A DNA stretch of 64,000 nt from Rhizobium sp. P40RR-XXII (lineage in GTDB: Bacteria > Pseudomonadota > Alphaproteobacteria > Rhizobiales > Rhizobiaceae): assembly GCF_012641405.1 (NCBI RefSeq), contig NZ_JABAII010000027.1, forward strand, positions 1-64,000, read 5' to 3'. The position numbers and the translations under genes are program-made. This document shows, one piece after another, positions 18,115-27,600 of this stretch. Numbering within the stretch: the first letter of the stretch is position 1; every line of letters starts with the position of its first letter. The notes beneath the pieces were generated by a model. It was not told the origin of the DNA. It saw only the letters and a list, made by a program, of their open reading frames with translations, and did no database searches.

Positions 18115-19023
18115 ATGACAGACCAAGACATTACACCGCTGCTTCTCGACGCCCTCGGCAAGCGCATTGACGACCCGGCCGCTCTGAGGCTTGCGGAGGC
18201 GATCGGCAAGAAGCCGTTCAAGAACACGACGCCGACCAACACCGTCCACCTCGAAAACCGCAAGCTCGGTATCGAAATCGGGGCACGCGCCAGCATTACG
18301 AACCGTTCCTATTTTCCGCCACGCAAGGACGGACGCAGCTGGGTCACTTGGGTCTCGCATGCCTTCATTTTTCCGAAGTATCGCGGCTCTCTGCCGCCTG
18401 GATTCGATTGGCAAATGGACGATGCTGCCTTGAGCGACCGTTTCGTGCGTCGAATCGAGGGCGCCATAGAGGCAATCCGGTTCACGCTGCCGGCGCCGCG
18501 GGAAGGCCTGAAAGCCAAGACCACGCTCGGCTCGGACGGACGGCCTGAGTCTCTCTTGCTGAGCGTTGCCGAAGAGAGAGCTTACGCAACAATCTATCCG
18601 GGGACCAATCCGCAGCTATCGGTCGAAGAGGCCTTCTTTGCCAGCTGGTGCGCGCTGAATGGCATGCTTCGTGAAGGGCGGCTCGCCGACGGACAGCTCG
18701 CAGCACTTAGGGAGCGCCAGTTGACGCCTCTCGCCTTTCTCTCCTCCACCCTCGGCGGCCTGCTGTGGGAAGGCGACGTGCGGCCGGAACATGATTCTTT
18801 CTGCCACGCCTATATGAAGCGGCTGATGAAATCGGAAAAGGCTTCGGCGCTAGACGATGTGACCGAGTTCTTCGGCGACAGCAACGACTGGCGCAAACCT
18901 GGTGAAGCAATGACCGCAGACAGCTGGGAGAATTTCGACCGGATCGCGCCGCGTTATGCTGAAAGACTGGAGCAATGGCGGCGGGGAGAAATCCGCTCCA
19001 AGGTTGACCAGCCGGCAGAATAG
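18115..19023 (+). CDS. hypothetical protein
   Basis: A 302-residue soluble protein with no signal peptide. The start at 18115 follows GGAGAG by four bases; upstream extension reads an Arg-rich chance sequence. The N-terminal part reads LRLAEAIGKKPFKNTTP then HLENRKLGIEIGARA, a pattern like the N-terminal block of the divergent neighbour. The C-terminal half is helical with Trp- and Glu-rich stretches. I do not recognise a named family. The divergent pairing with an exported protein recalls effector/immunity or cargo/accessory pairs, but no secretion gene is nearby. Confidence 0.7.
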   Translation: MTDQDITPLLLDALGKRIDDPAALRLAEAIGKKPFKNTTPTNTVHLENRKLGIEIGARASITNRSYFPPRKDGRSWVTWVSHAFIFPKYRGSLPPGFDWQMDDAALSDRFVRRIEGAIEAIRFTLPAPREGLKAKTTLGSDGRPESLLLSVAEERAYATIYPGTNPQLSVEEAFFASWCALNGMLREGRLADGQLAALRERQLTPLAFLSSTLGGLLWEGDVRPEHDSFCHAYMKRLMKSEKASALDDVTEFFGDSNDWRKPGEAMTADSWENFDRIAPRYAERLEQWRRGEIRSKVDQPAE

Positions 19024-19245
19024 GCAGCTACCCCGAGCTCCTAGACCGACGCATCGTGTCGCTTATTCCAATCGTCAGGGATCCATCCACGAAACTCGAT
19101 CTCGGCGATTAAAGCCGGCTGTGGACGAAGACCAGGTGCCTGCCACGAATCGCAGTTGCATTGCCGAGACATGCCCGGCTAAAATCAGCTGGAAGGCGAG
19201 TTGTCATTCGCAGGACCGATCTGCGCATACCCAGCTTGTGACGGG

Positions 19246-19299
19246 TTGAACTGATGGGGTGGATGCCCCCTCCAGCCGGCATCGGCGTATGATGCCTGC
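19246..19299 (+). repeat. 54-bp inverted repeat, left copy
   Basis: Identical over 54 bases to the reverse complement of 19782-19835. It lies just upstream of the transposase start codon, as the 5' end of an IS110-type element would. Confidence 0.95.
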
Positions 19300-19334
19300 T
19301 CAGCGCCATGGTGGCGCTTGCGGAGGAGAGGCAG

Positions 19335-19604
19335 ATGACAGCAGTCCACATTCTGTCGATCGACCTTGCGAAGGGGAGCTTTCAGGTCTGCGCAACGGAT
19401 CGCGGCGGTGCGTGTGTGGATGCCCCCGGTTTGGCAAGAAGATTTTTGACGGTCGTCCACGAACAAGGAATTCTATCGGTCGTGTGTCAGGCCTCTTGGT
19501 GTGGCCTGGTTAGCCACGGGCCGGGATGCAGTTCGAAGAACAGGGACCACATCGGCTCAGAGAGCTTTGTGCTCGAGCGCCGGGACTGGTTTACCCCATT
19601 CTGA
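19335..19604 (+). pseudogene. IS110-type transposase, N-terminal fragment
   Basis: Starts ATG behind GGAGGAGAGGCAG. The first residues, TAVHILSIDLAKGSFQVCATD, are the DEDD-type opening of IS110 transposases, with the first catalytic Asp in SIDLAK. Similarity fades after about 30 residues and the frame drifts, so the gene is decayed beyond that point. Confidence 0.7.
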
Positions 19605-19702
19605 ACATTGAAGTCCTTTCCCCATCGTTCTGTCAGTCGATCTTCCCACCGGGGCTTGTCACCCAAGGCGTCACCGCATTGCCTTTCGAGAAAGGCAGCG
19701 GA

Positions 19703-19789
19703 TTACGCCATTCTGTAATTCTGCTCCCTCGTCATCATCGCCCAAATGATGCGCGCCATCTTGTTGGCGAGCGCGACAGCCGCAGGCAT
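19703..19789 (-). pseudogene. IS110-type transposase, C-terminal fragment
   Basis: Reads AAVALANKMARIIWAMMTRE and stops eight residues after the start of QNYRMA, matching the usual closing segment of IS110 transposases (ALANKxARIxWAxL). It runs opposite to the N-terminal fragment and is joined at its 5' side to the 54-bp repeat, which implies an internal deletion at the short shared stretch GATGCCTGC. Confidence 0.72.
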
Positions 19790-19835
19790 CATACGCCGAT
19801 GCCGGCTGGAGGGGGCATCCACCCCATCAGTTCAA
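19782..19835 (-). repeat. 54-bp inverted repeat, right copy
   Basis: Reverse complement of 19246-19299 without mismatch. It flanks the C-terminal transposase fragment. Confidence 0.95.
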
Positions 19836-20356
19836 TGTCATAGTCTTTGATGGCCCAAAATCTGGCTATGTCGGAAAAATGTTGCTAGGCGGCGAGGACT
19901 AATTAGCGGTACTTGCATTGCCCCTCTGAGTCCATCCATTCGGGCAGCTTAACTAAACCTTCGGTAGACGACAGAGTGTTGGCTGCCGGATCGGACGCCA
20001 CCCCCGACCCGGCTCATGCACTGTCCGACGGCGCTACGCCCTCATCAAAGTGTCGTCGGACGCTCAACGTCGAATTCATTTCCGTGGAAAATTACTATTG
20101 GACAAATGCCACCCATTCTAGGCGCGTGTCAACGGCGCGCTCTATAAAGTGATCATGAAGGTTGAGCCTGCAACAGCGAACGAACATCGCCGTTGCAGGC
20201 AAGCATGCTCCTGAAGTGCTCTTCATCGATGGGCCGATAGTAAGGGTAAACCCTTCGGCGAGGAACCGCGCCTGCGCCTTCAGGTCGGATCAGGTTGGAT
20301 CGAGCTCTCTCGGCCCTGTATCTCACGCTATGTCCGGCTGGAATACTTCAATCATG
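19836..20356. other. intergenic region with one doubtful short frame
   Basis: About 520 bases between the IS remnant and the smaller paralogous gene. No intact gene. The minus strand has a short frame at 20153-20326, listed separately. The rest has no recognised motif. Confidence 0.45.
20153..20326 (-). CDS. possible small protein or gene remnant
   Basis: A 57-codon frame from a GTG. Its last 30 residues (RRVYPYYRPIDEEHFRSML and a short tail) have a protein-like mix of aromatic and acidic residues, unlike the Arg/Ser-rich shadows nearby. No good ribosome site is seen. It could be the broken end of a larger gene or chance. I do not recognise it. Confidence 0.2.
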   Translation of the reverse strand: MRYRAERARSNLIRPEGAGAVPRRRVYPYYRPIDEEHFRSMLACNGDVRSLLQAQPS

Positions 20357-21064
20357 CTATTTCCGCTCTATGAGCACTTTCGCGAGATCGGCATCCCCAG
20401 AAACAAGTTGAGCCCAAGAATACAACCCCCAGCTCCATCCACCATCAATGTCGTAACTTAGTTCACGCATCTGAATTTGGTCCGCCGTTACTAGAAGCGA
20501 CGAGCTATATGAGGCCGTGGGCAGAAATTTTATGGTCAACCTGTCCACCAGCGTACCTGGCTTGAACTCAGCGGTCGTAAACAGTAAAAGAATTTTAGGT
20601 AAGGGGACGGCAACGTTTATCTGGTTTCCATATAGGGGTACTGCAAAGATCGGGACCGACGCTTCCGATGCTGAAACGGATCGGGCAAAGCCGACCGTAA
20701 AGGGAGTCGACGTGGTATTGGCTATTGCAATTTTCGATAATGGACCTTCGCCTTTTACGTCGCCAACGCCTCCGGTCGTTACAAAGAATGTTTGACCCTC
20801 TGTGATTGCCGTTTCGTAACCGGGCTTAATAAGCCGACCGCTTTCCATGGGGTCATTCGAAGTGTAGGCCGCTATAGCCGGCATCCACTCTATCAACATG
20901 TTCGGAGTGATGCTTTGCGTGGCAAAGGCGATGGTTGGTCGCGCGGCGTCGTTCGTCATCTGGGCAGCAAACATACCGCAAAGGAAATAACCGCCGTCGA
21001 TGAGGGCTTCTACGGTCGCCGGAACCATGGAGAGAGCGATCTTGTATGCCGAGGACGCGGGCAT
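20357..21064 (-). CDS. unknown protein, shorter paralogue of the next gene upstream
   Basis: A 235-residue protein with no recognised family. It aligns end to end with the C-terminal two thirds of the 321-residue gene at 21278-22243. Shared landmarks are AAYTS versus YEAYTS, a strand ending in IAIANTT versus ISIENLTT, the block PIFAVPLYGN versus PLCAFPLYGN, and the closing motif SYDIDGGWSWGLYSWAQ versus SFDINEGWSWGGFSWAQ. Strand-rich composition suggests a beta-sandwich. No signal peptide. AAGGAGA lies seven bases before the ATG, so it is a real translated gene. A 213-base gap separates it from its paralogue. Confidence 0.75.
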   Translation of the reverse strand: MPASSAYKIALSMVPATVEALIDGGYFLCGMFAAQMTNDAARPTIAFATQSITPNMLIEWMPAIAAYTSNDPMESGRLIKPGYETAITEGQTFFVTTGGVGDVKGEGPLSKIAIANTTSTPFTVGFARSVSASEASVPIFAVPLYGNQINVAVPLPKILLLFTTAEFKPGTLVDRLTIKFLPTASYSSSLLVTADQIQMRELSYDIDGGWSWGLYSWAQLVSGDADLAKVLIERK

Positions 21065-21088
21065 TCGGAATCTCCTTCGATTTCCATA

Positions 21089-21184
21089 TTAAGAGAGAGG
21101 CTTACCATCTTCTGCCGGGAACAATTGCCTTGCGTCCTGATCCGTGAGCGCCACAGAAGCTTCCACGGTGAAGGTGAAGGGCAT
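21089..21184 (-). CDS. possible 31-residue small ORF between the paralogues
   Basis: An ATG frame reading PFTFTVEASVALTDQDARQL to a stop, in the gap between the two paralogous genes and on their strand. Composition is protein-like, but no ribosome site precedes the ATG. The frame stays open upstream for a further 24 codons to a GTG. It may be a small partner protein or a remnant of a third copy. Confidence 0.25.
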   Translation of the reverse strand: MPFTFTVEASVALTDQDARQLFPAEDGKPLS

Positions 21185-21277
21185 GGCCGCAAGGTTGGCG
21201 AGAACCAATCTGCGATTACACAACAACTGGGGCAGGATTTCCCACCCCAGTCGCACTGATTGACGCAAGTCAGCAGA

Positions 21278-22243
21278 CTAGGCGTTGCTCTCGATCAACA
21301 GCGGCACGACGTTGGTCGAGGGGCGGATGGCCTGGGCCCAGCTGAAACCTCCCCATGACCAGCCTTCGTTGATGTCGAAAGAGACCTCGCGATGGGTTTT
21401 GGCGGTGAGGTCGATCAGGATGCTCTGGCTATAGGCTTTCTCGATCACGGTGCCGGTATTCACGGTATTGGTGGAAAATGTGAACATGACCTTTTGAATT
21501 GGCACTATCGCATCGAGGCCGTTGCCATAAAGCGGGAAAGCGCAAAGGGGCTGCGCCGTGCCGTCGACGACTTCGGAAATCCCGCAAGTCACCTGCGTCG
21601 TCGTCAGATTTTCGATCGAAATCATTCCTTCCGTGCCGTCGACAACGCTGCCCGTGCCTTGGGGCGTCTCAACTTCCAGCATTTGGCCGAGATCGATCGC
21701 GTAAGAGCTCAAGCCCTTGATCTGACCATTGGGAATGATCGCGGACCTGGACGTGTAAGCCTCGTACTGGACTTCCCAAGAGACCTCGGTGTCCAGTCCG
21801 AAATCATCGGATTTGAACCAGACGAGCGGCACGCCGCCGCCGGCACTTGTTTGCACTCCCTTAAAGCCAAAAAGGGAATAGTTGCCGCTCGACAGAGCCG
21901 CGACGGTATTCTGGTCCATGCTGATGGTTACGCCATAATCCGTGGCGCCAAGTAGGTTACCGATGCTCGGCGCAACGGACCTGATAACACGGTTCGATGA
22001 GGAATAGGCCTCTTCGGCAACGCCATCTACTACCGTCACGGTCGTCCCTTTGTATCCCAGTTTCTTTGCAGCATGCTCCAGCGTGCTCGGAGCCATGACG
22101 ATAGCTCCGGTTGCATTGACCTTTTTCGAATCGACCTGCGTATAGGCCAGGGCTGCGGGATCGTAGCCGGCCTCTTTGACGATGGCCTTCACGTTGGGAA
22201 CGGAAAGAGTTCCACCAGTTCTTTCAAAAATATATAGGGTCAT
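21278..22243 (-). CDS. unknown protein, longer paralogue
   Basis: A 321-residue protein of no recognised family. The first 75 residues form a separate block (LYIFERTGGTLSVPNVKAI) missing from the shorter paralogue. The rest is rich in beta strands with conserved-looking Trp and Gly (VPLVWFKSDD, VSWEVQYEAYTS, GWSWGGFSWAQ). It could be a lectin-like, aegerolysin-like or tail-fibre-like sandwich, none of which I can confirm. No export signal. AAAGGAGC eight bases before the ATG supports the start. It is divergent from the Crp/Fnr gene across a 515-base gap. Confidence 0.78.
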   Translation of the reverse strand: MTLYIFERTGGTLSVPNVKAIVKEAGYDPAALAYTQVDSKKVNATGAIVMAPSTLEHAAKKLGYKGTTVTVVDGVAEEAYSSSNRVIRSVAPSIGNLLGATDYGVTISMDQNTVAALSSGNYSLFGFKGVQTSAGGGVPLVWFKSDDFGLDTEVSWEVQYEAYTSRSAIIPNGQIKGLSSYAIDLGQMLEVETPQGTGSVVDGTEGMISIENLTTTQVTCGISEVVDGTAQPLCAFPLYGNGLDAIVPIQKVMFTFSTNTVNTGTVIEKAYSQSILIDLTAKTHREVSFDINEGWSWGGFSWAQAIRPSTNVVPLLIESNA

Positions 22244-22758
22244 CGCAAGTGCTCCTTTTGGTTAGAGTTCCGAAAAGGAGGCCCCAAGTTTGCGTCATAG
22301 CTCGGTGATGACGCGGGAGCCCCGAAAGCAAACCGCCTGCCTCTCCAACTGAGTGTTCAGACCGCGGTAGTGCCACGTTTTCCACTGACATTACCTGTTT
22401 GCTTACGGCGATATCTTGTGCACGCACTGAAGGATTCATGCCTCTGATTGCTTCACTCAAATCTTTGAGTTTCACACTATTTGGCTGTCGGGAACACATA
22501 ATCCGGCATGATTGCGCCACGGCGCTAGTCCCGCCGCCGAACATTAGACGATGGTCTGCGACACCAGGCCATTGCGTCATTTCGAGAGCGGTTGACCTGA
22601 TCGGACAATTCCTGCAGTTCCAGTTCTTAACCTCGCAATCAAAATGATCGCGAGTGCGCACCATTTTTAGAGATCAGGCTTCCTGCACAGGTTGAAAAGA
22701 CCCGCGCTCGGCAAATATAGCGATAGGTATAAATCGCCCAGGACTCGGGAGGGACCAA
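22244..22758. other. intergenic region between divergent genes
   Basis: About 515 bases between the longer paralogue and the Crp/Fnr regulator. The minus-strand frame at 22224-22664 overlaps the start of the neighbouring gene and has a Cys/Arg-rich chance composition, so I reject it. This stretch should hold both promoters; I see no exact Crp-type palindrome. Confidence 0.45.
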
Positions 22759-23433
22759 GTGACCGATGTCGACGAATTGCTCAATTGTCCCTTGTTTGGG
22801 GACGTTTCGCGAGACGACGTCGCGCCGCATGCGCGCGATCTATTCACGCGCTTCTATGCGCCTGGCCAAGTCGTATTCAGCCAGGAGGACACCAGCGGCG
22901 ACGTCTATTTCCTCCGCTTCGGGACACTGTTGGCGCTCCATCTCGATCAGAACGGACGAGAGCTGATTTTCACTCGCCTGCACGCGAAGGACTATTTCGG
23001 AGAACTGTCGGCCATCGATGGAGGCGGACGCTCCTTGTCGGTATACTCAAAAACAGACTCATGCCTGATCGTCATCAGACGGCAGGCATTCCTCAGTATG
23101 ATGGACGCACTGCCTTTGGTGCGACAAAGAGTGACGATCGATTTGGTTGGCCGTATCAGGCGTCTGACGACGCATAGCTACCAATTGGCAAGCCAAAGCG
23201 TCGATAAGCGCCTGAAGGCCTATCTTGCTCGCTGCGCCTTGGAAGACGGAGTATTCGAGCCGAACGGCCAGTTGCTCAGATTACCGACCCATGCTGAGAT
23301 CGCAGGCTCCATTGGTGCCAGCCGCGAGGAGGTTAGCCGCTCGATCTCCGCCTTGAAGCGGGCCAAGATACTGGAAACGGGACGCCAGCGGCTCACCATC
23401 CTTCAGCCGAGCGCCTTGCTTCATGAACAATAG
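22759..23433 (+). CDS. Crp/Fnr family transcriptional regulator
   Basis: A 224-residue regulator. The cyclic-nucleotide-binding beta-barrel covers residues 15-120, with GDVYFLRFGTLLAL and DYFGELSAIDGG at the phosphate-binding cassette. The FGELSAI segment resembles CAP's FGELAL, so cyclic nucleotide binding is possible. The second part of the cassette reads RSLSVYSKTDS, lacking the RAAT-type Arg-Ala that contacts the phosphate, so the ligand is uncertain. The helix-turn-helix is LPTHAEIAGSIGASREEVSRSISAL. No Fnr-type N-terminal Cys cluster. The start is GTG with GGGAGGG six bases upstream. It sits between two unusual gene groups and, with a cyclase-domain protein 2 kb away, may form a signalling set (inference). 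Confidence 0.9.
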   Translation: MTDVDELLNCPLFGDVSRDDVAPHARDLFTRFYAPGQVVFSQEDTSGDVYFLRFGTLLALHLDQNGRELIFTRLHAKDYFGELSAIDGGGRSLSVYSKTDSCLIVIRRQAFLSMMDALPLVRQRVTIDLVGRIRRLTTHSYQLASQSVDKRLKAYLARCALEDGVFEPNGQLLRLPTHAEIAGSIGASREEVSRSISALKRAKILETGRQRLTILQPSALLHEQ

Positions 23434-23534
23434 ACAGCATCGGATTGATCCGACGCCAAGCGTAATTTCGATCGGCACGCGACTTCACCAAAAGACAATC
23501 GGCTTGGGATCATACCGGCGCGTCGTTGGCCTCC

Positions 23535-24419
23535 TTAACAAGGTTTCCGCGTTTTGAATTTCTTCCGGAACTCCATAGGGCCTTGATCATAAATCTTGCG
23601 AAACGCGGTTGAGAAATTATTCGGATCTTCGTAACCGACGCTGAGCGCGATATTGAGAATACTCTCCGATCCTTCGCGCAATAGCTGTGCCGCCACTGCG
23701 CAACGACGCTGGCGCAGCCAAGTCATGGGACCGACGCCAAACACCTGATTGAACGCCTTGTTCAAGGTATTCCGGTTCGTGCCCATTCTTGAGGCCAGTT
23801 CCTCGACGCCAACCGTACGGGCAATATTGACCTCAAGGAACCCACATGCGGATCGCACCATCGACGGGACGCCCAGATCTGCCGGCATGTCCGCGCGACC
23901 ACTTGCCGACGGCATTCCAAAGAGCCGCCTTTGAATCTCCAAGGCGCTGAATGGATAAGTTATATAGTCGACGAAGCCCCGCCGAAGCAAATTATCCACA
24001 TCCGGAAGGGTGCGTGCGACTATGGCAATAGGCCCGGACGAAAGGGGCAGACAGATATCGACCGCAGCGTCCTGATCCACGGCGACAAGCAGAACCGGAT
24101 CCTTTTCCGCAGCATTTGATTTCCTGGCAGAAACACCGGATGCGTCGTCAAGCTCCTGCAGAATTTTCCGCAATTCTCTCATTCTGCTCTCGGACAGGCC
24201 GGCCACCAGGAACCGGCGCAGGCTTGTGATTTCCATATACGCCACCGCGAAATGCCTCGCCGCAGGCGGGTAGAGATTTGGCAGGGGCGAATGATCGCCA
24301 CATGTAAAGTGCTCACGCATGATGAAATCCGATGAAGCTGCAGTGGGGCCGTTGTTGGCCTCATCACCAAATCGAAATCGGATGCGTTTCTCTGTGCGCA
24401 GGCTCACACATGGCAGCAA
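23535..24419 (-). CDS. AraC family regulator with an atypical N-terminal domain
   Basis: A 294-residue regulator. The C-terminal 100 residues are a standard AraC double helix-turn-helix (VGVEELASRMGTNRNTLNKA, then SILNIALSVGYEDPNNFSTA and the closing GPMEFRKKF). The N-terminal half is not the usual cupin. Residues 105-170 (PVLLVAVDQDAAVDI, GPIAIVARTLPDVDNLLRRG, VDYITYPFSALEI) recall a response-regulator receiver that has lost its acidic phosphorylation pocket; the YPFSALEI end resembles the KPF region of receivers. The ATG lies in a long N-terminal stretch and a start about 60 residues in is possible. Gap to the downstream-strand cyclase gene is 188 bases. Confidence 0.85.
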   Translation of the reverse strand: MLPCVSLRTEKRIRFRFGDEANNGPTAASSDFIMREHFTCGDHSPLPNLYPPAARHFAVAYMEITSLRRFLVAGLSESRMRELRKILQELDDASGVSARKSNAAEKDPVLLVAVDQDAAVDICLPLSSGPIAIVARTLPDVDNLLRRGFVDYITYPFSALEIQRRLFGMPSASGRADMPADLGVPSMVRSACGFLEVNIARTVGVEELASRMGTNRNTLNKAFNQVFGVGPMTWLRQRRCAVAAQLLREGSESILNIALSVGYEDPNNFSTAFRKIYDQGPMEFRKKFKTRKPC

Positions 24420-24607
24420 TTAATCGGGCTTGCCGGAAACAGTGCAGTTATGTGCGTTCAAAAAAAGAGTTGGCGTGACGGTTGTTTGCACGCATCGTAG
24501 CCACGCGGGCTGGAAGGCCTCGGTCTTCGTGACGTCAGGCGCCCGGGGCGTTCTCCCGAGCGGGAAACATCCCGGTTGGTCGATAATGCCCAAGGCGGAG
24601 CTATTAC

Positions 24608-27600
24608 CTAATCGTTTCCATATCCGTGAAATGGAACGATGCCGGCGAGCAACTTCAAGCGCTCGTTATTCACTTCATCTACTGGGTTGATGCGAGCAAT
24701 CGCCGCCCTGGCACGCATCTCCCACAAATGTGCCGATTGCCTGCCGGCTGTTCGCGTAGCGAACTGATAAAGCGACAGGGCCTTTGCGGATCGTCCAGCG
24801 CGTTCATGGACGAGGCCGGCCAGCCTTTGTCGTTCCGCTCGCCAGGCGCCCTCGCTGGTACCAGCCGAACCTCTCATCGCCTCCCCGACGCATTCCTGCG
24901 CCCGACGATCATCTCCATCCAGCGCATAAACAGCCGCGAGCTTGGCGGACCAGTAGGGTATGCCTATTCCAACCCCTATATGCTTTTGCACGGCGAGCGC
25001 CTGCTCCATCCTGGCCCGACAAGACGTGTCGCCCGTAGCCTCGAATTCGGTAATCGTTCTCCACATTCGGCCTGTTGCCGACCAAAAGGAGGCGCCCTGC
25101 CTATCCGCAAGAGCGATACCCTTTTGGATGCGGGTCATTGCCAGGTCAAAATCTCCAATATAGGCAAGTGCGACGCCGCCCCAGATATGAATGAAGGGCA
25201 GCATAAGTGGTATATCGAGCATGACCTGATGCGCATCAGCCTCGGCGACCAATTCGCGTGTCAGCTGAAATTGGCCAGTGATAGCTGCGGAATGAGGAGA
25301 AAAAGCCTGCGCGGTTGCAAGTAGATCCATACCATATTTCGCTGCCAGAGGTGCATGGCGGTCAAACTCATAGAGCGCCTTTATTCTATCCATCGTTGAA
25401 AGCTGGTCGTGAAATCTTCCCGAATAAAACTGGATTCCGTTGCGGGTCCCCAATACAGCGAGCTGGTGTTCCGGCAGTCTTGTGTCCGCCGGCATGCGAT
25501 GGAGCTCTGCCTTCATTCTCGATACAGTCACCGCGGCCGCCTTGGTTTGGCCGATAAGAATTTGATAGGTGAAAATGCCCCAGAATATGGCCAGGCTGTC
25601 TCCATCAAACCTATCGGTCTTTCTGAGATGCATCAGGCTGTCCTCGTAGGTATTCAGCACCTCCGGATCGGTAAAGCCGCGCGTCTGCATGAGATTGGCC
25701 GCGAGATCCGCAAGAACATTTGCTTGCCGACGTGAAACATGCTCGCCAGCTCGCGTTGATAGCCCTAGCAGGCGAACAGCTTCCCGCAACTGGTTTTCGC
25801 CCTCGGCAAAAGCACCAACCGCTGTCGCATAACGACCGGCCCTGTGCCGATAGCCTGCCGCAATGGAGTAATCGCCTCCAGCTTCACGGTGATAGGCAAT
25901 TTCCGCCATGACCTTATCGCCATCATGTGGATCGCCCCTTTCGAAAATCTCCGCAACTCGTCTGTGAAGGCTCGTTCGGCGTTTGCGCAATAACGTCCCA
26001 TAAGCCGCCTCCCGGATAAGATCGTGCCGAAAACTTATCGAGGCGGCATCGTCTCGCTGGAAGATCTCGAAGCTGCAGAGACGTGCGATATCGTCGTTTA
26101 CGACATTCTGATCGAGGTCTAAAACCTGGGCAAGCATCGTTTCATCGAAGCGACGCCCGATCACCGATGCGCCCTGGGCCACGCGCCGCGCTGGCCCGGA
26201 CGCATCAATCCATGCGATCAGCGCGCCAATCAGCGTTTCCGGAACGGTTCCACGATCAGATATACGCCCCTCATTGAGTTCGCGAAGAAGGTGCTCGAGG
26301 TAAAGCGGAACACCTTCAGATCGACTAACGATTTCGCTCGCCAGAGCGATCGCTATTTCTTTTCCACAGCATTGACGGACTGCCGCATGGCAATCAACAT
26401 CACTTAGCTCCCCAACCATCAGGACCGAAGCTTCTAAATCCCGCAGATCACTGGCGAATTCAGGTCGGCTGCTTGCTAACCATTGGACAGGGCAATCGTT
26501 CAGGTCCTCCAGGAGTTTGCCGATCAATTGAAGGGTGCTGTGATCCAGCCATTGCAGATCCTCGACGACGATCTGGATGGGAGCACGTTTCGCGATCGCT
26601 CGAAAAGCCGCCGACAGGGCATCAAAGGTCCGCTGACGAATAGTCCCCGGCGCTTCCCTCAACTGCAGTGTCGCCGCCGTTTCAGACTCACACAGTGCTC
26701 TGAGATAGTCGGTGTCTTGAGCGTCGAGAGACACGCGATCATCCAGCTTGATCCATTCTATGATCGGGTAAAACACAGTATCGGTCTGGCGTTCGGATCC
26801 CTGCAGAATGATCCTCTTCTGCTCGGATTGGCAGCGCAGATTGTGCTCGCGCAATATTCGGCTTTTGCCAATTCCCGGCCTCCCAGCCAGGATGCAAAGC
26901 GCGCTCGCATGCCCGGAGCGCCGCACTGTTTGCCAAATAGCGTCGAGCCGGGCCAACTCCGCATCTCGACCAAAGAACGCAAAGCTTTCGCCCACCAGCG
27001 GAGTCGCATTCTCGATATCGAGGACCCACACGGGCTCTGGTTCAGGGAATCCCTTCAGGGAAAGATTTCCGATAAAGCGGGCTCCTTGCTGGCGTCGAAG
27101 CAACCGATGCGTCAGGCTTGACATATAGACTGATCCAGGAGGCGCGCATGCCTGCAAACGGGCCGCCAGTACGCCACTCGAGCCGATAATCTTCGAATTG
27201 ATGCCATCAAATTCCGCGACAACCAGTCCCGTAGCCAAACCCACGCGGATGGAAAGACTATTGCCTGCCACTATGATTTTCTTTGCCTTCTCGACGATCT
27301 CCCTCGCAGCCTCCGCCGCACGGTCCGCAGCGTCTGGAAAAGCAGTCGGAATACCAAAATGTGCAACAATCCCGTCGGCGAGATGCTCGGCCACAAGTCC
27401 GTCCACGGCCTCTACCGCAGCTTTGGCGAGCATATAGTATTGTTGAAGGACTATCTGCAAATCCTCAGGGTCAAGATGCAGCGCAATACCGGTATAATTG
27501 ACAATATCGGCGAAAAGGACCGTCACCTGTCGCCGTTCCTGCAAAGCATTCGCCTCACTTGAATAAGGTATCCCTTCAGGCACCAACATGGACTTCGGTC

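Larger units (their letters stand above)
19246..19835. mobile_element. IS110-family remnant, rearranged
   Basis: A 590-bp segment bounded by 54-bp perfect inverted repeats. Inside, the left part holds the start of an IS110-type transposase on the plus strand and the right part holds the end of such a transposase on the minus strand. No complete transposase remains. The right copy looks internally deleted: its outer end is joined straight to the transposase C-terminus. IS110 elements normally lack long terminal inverted repeats, so the repeats are better explained by two partial copies in opposite orientation. Confidence 0.75.

Noticed and set aside
22224..22664. Minus-strand 146-codon frame upstream of the longer paralogue
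   Set aside because: Overlaps the start of a gene with a strong ribosome site and reads like random Cys/Arg-rich sequence.
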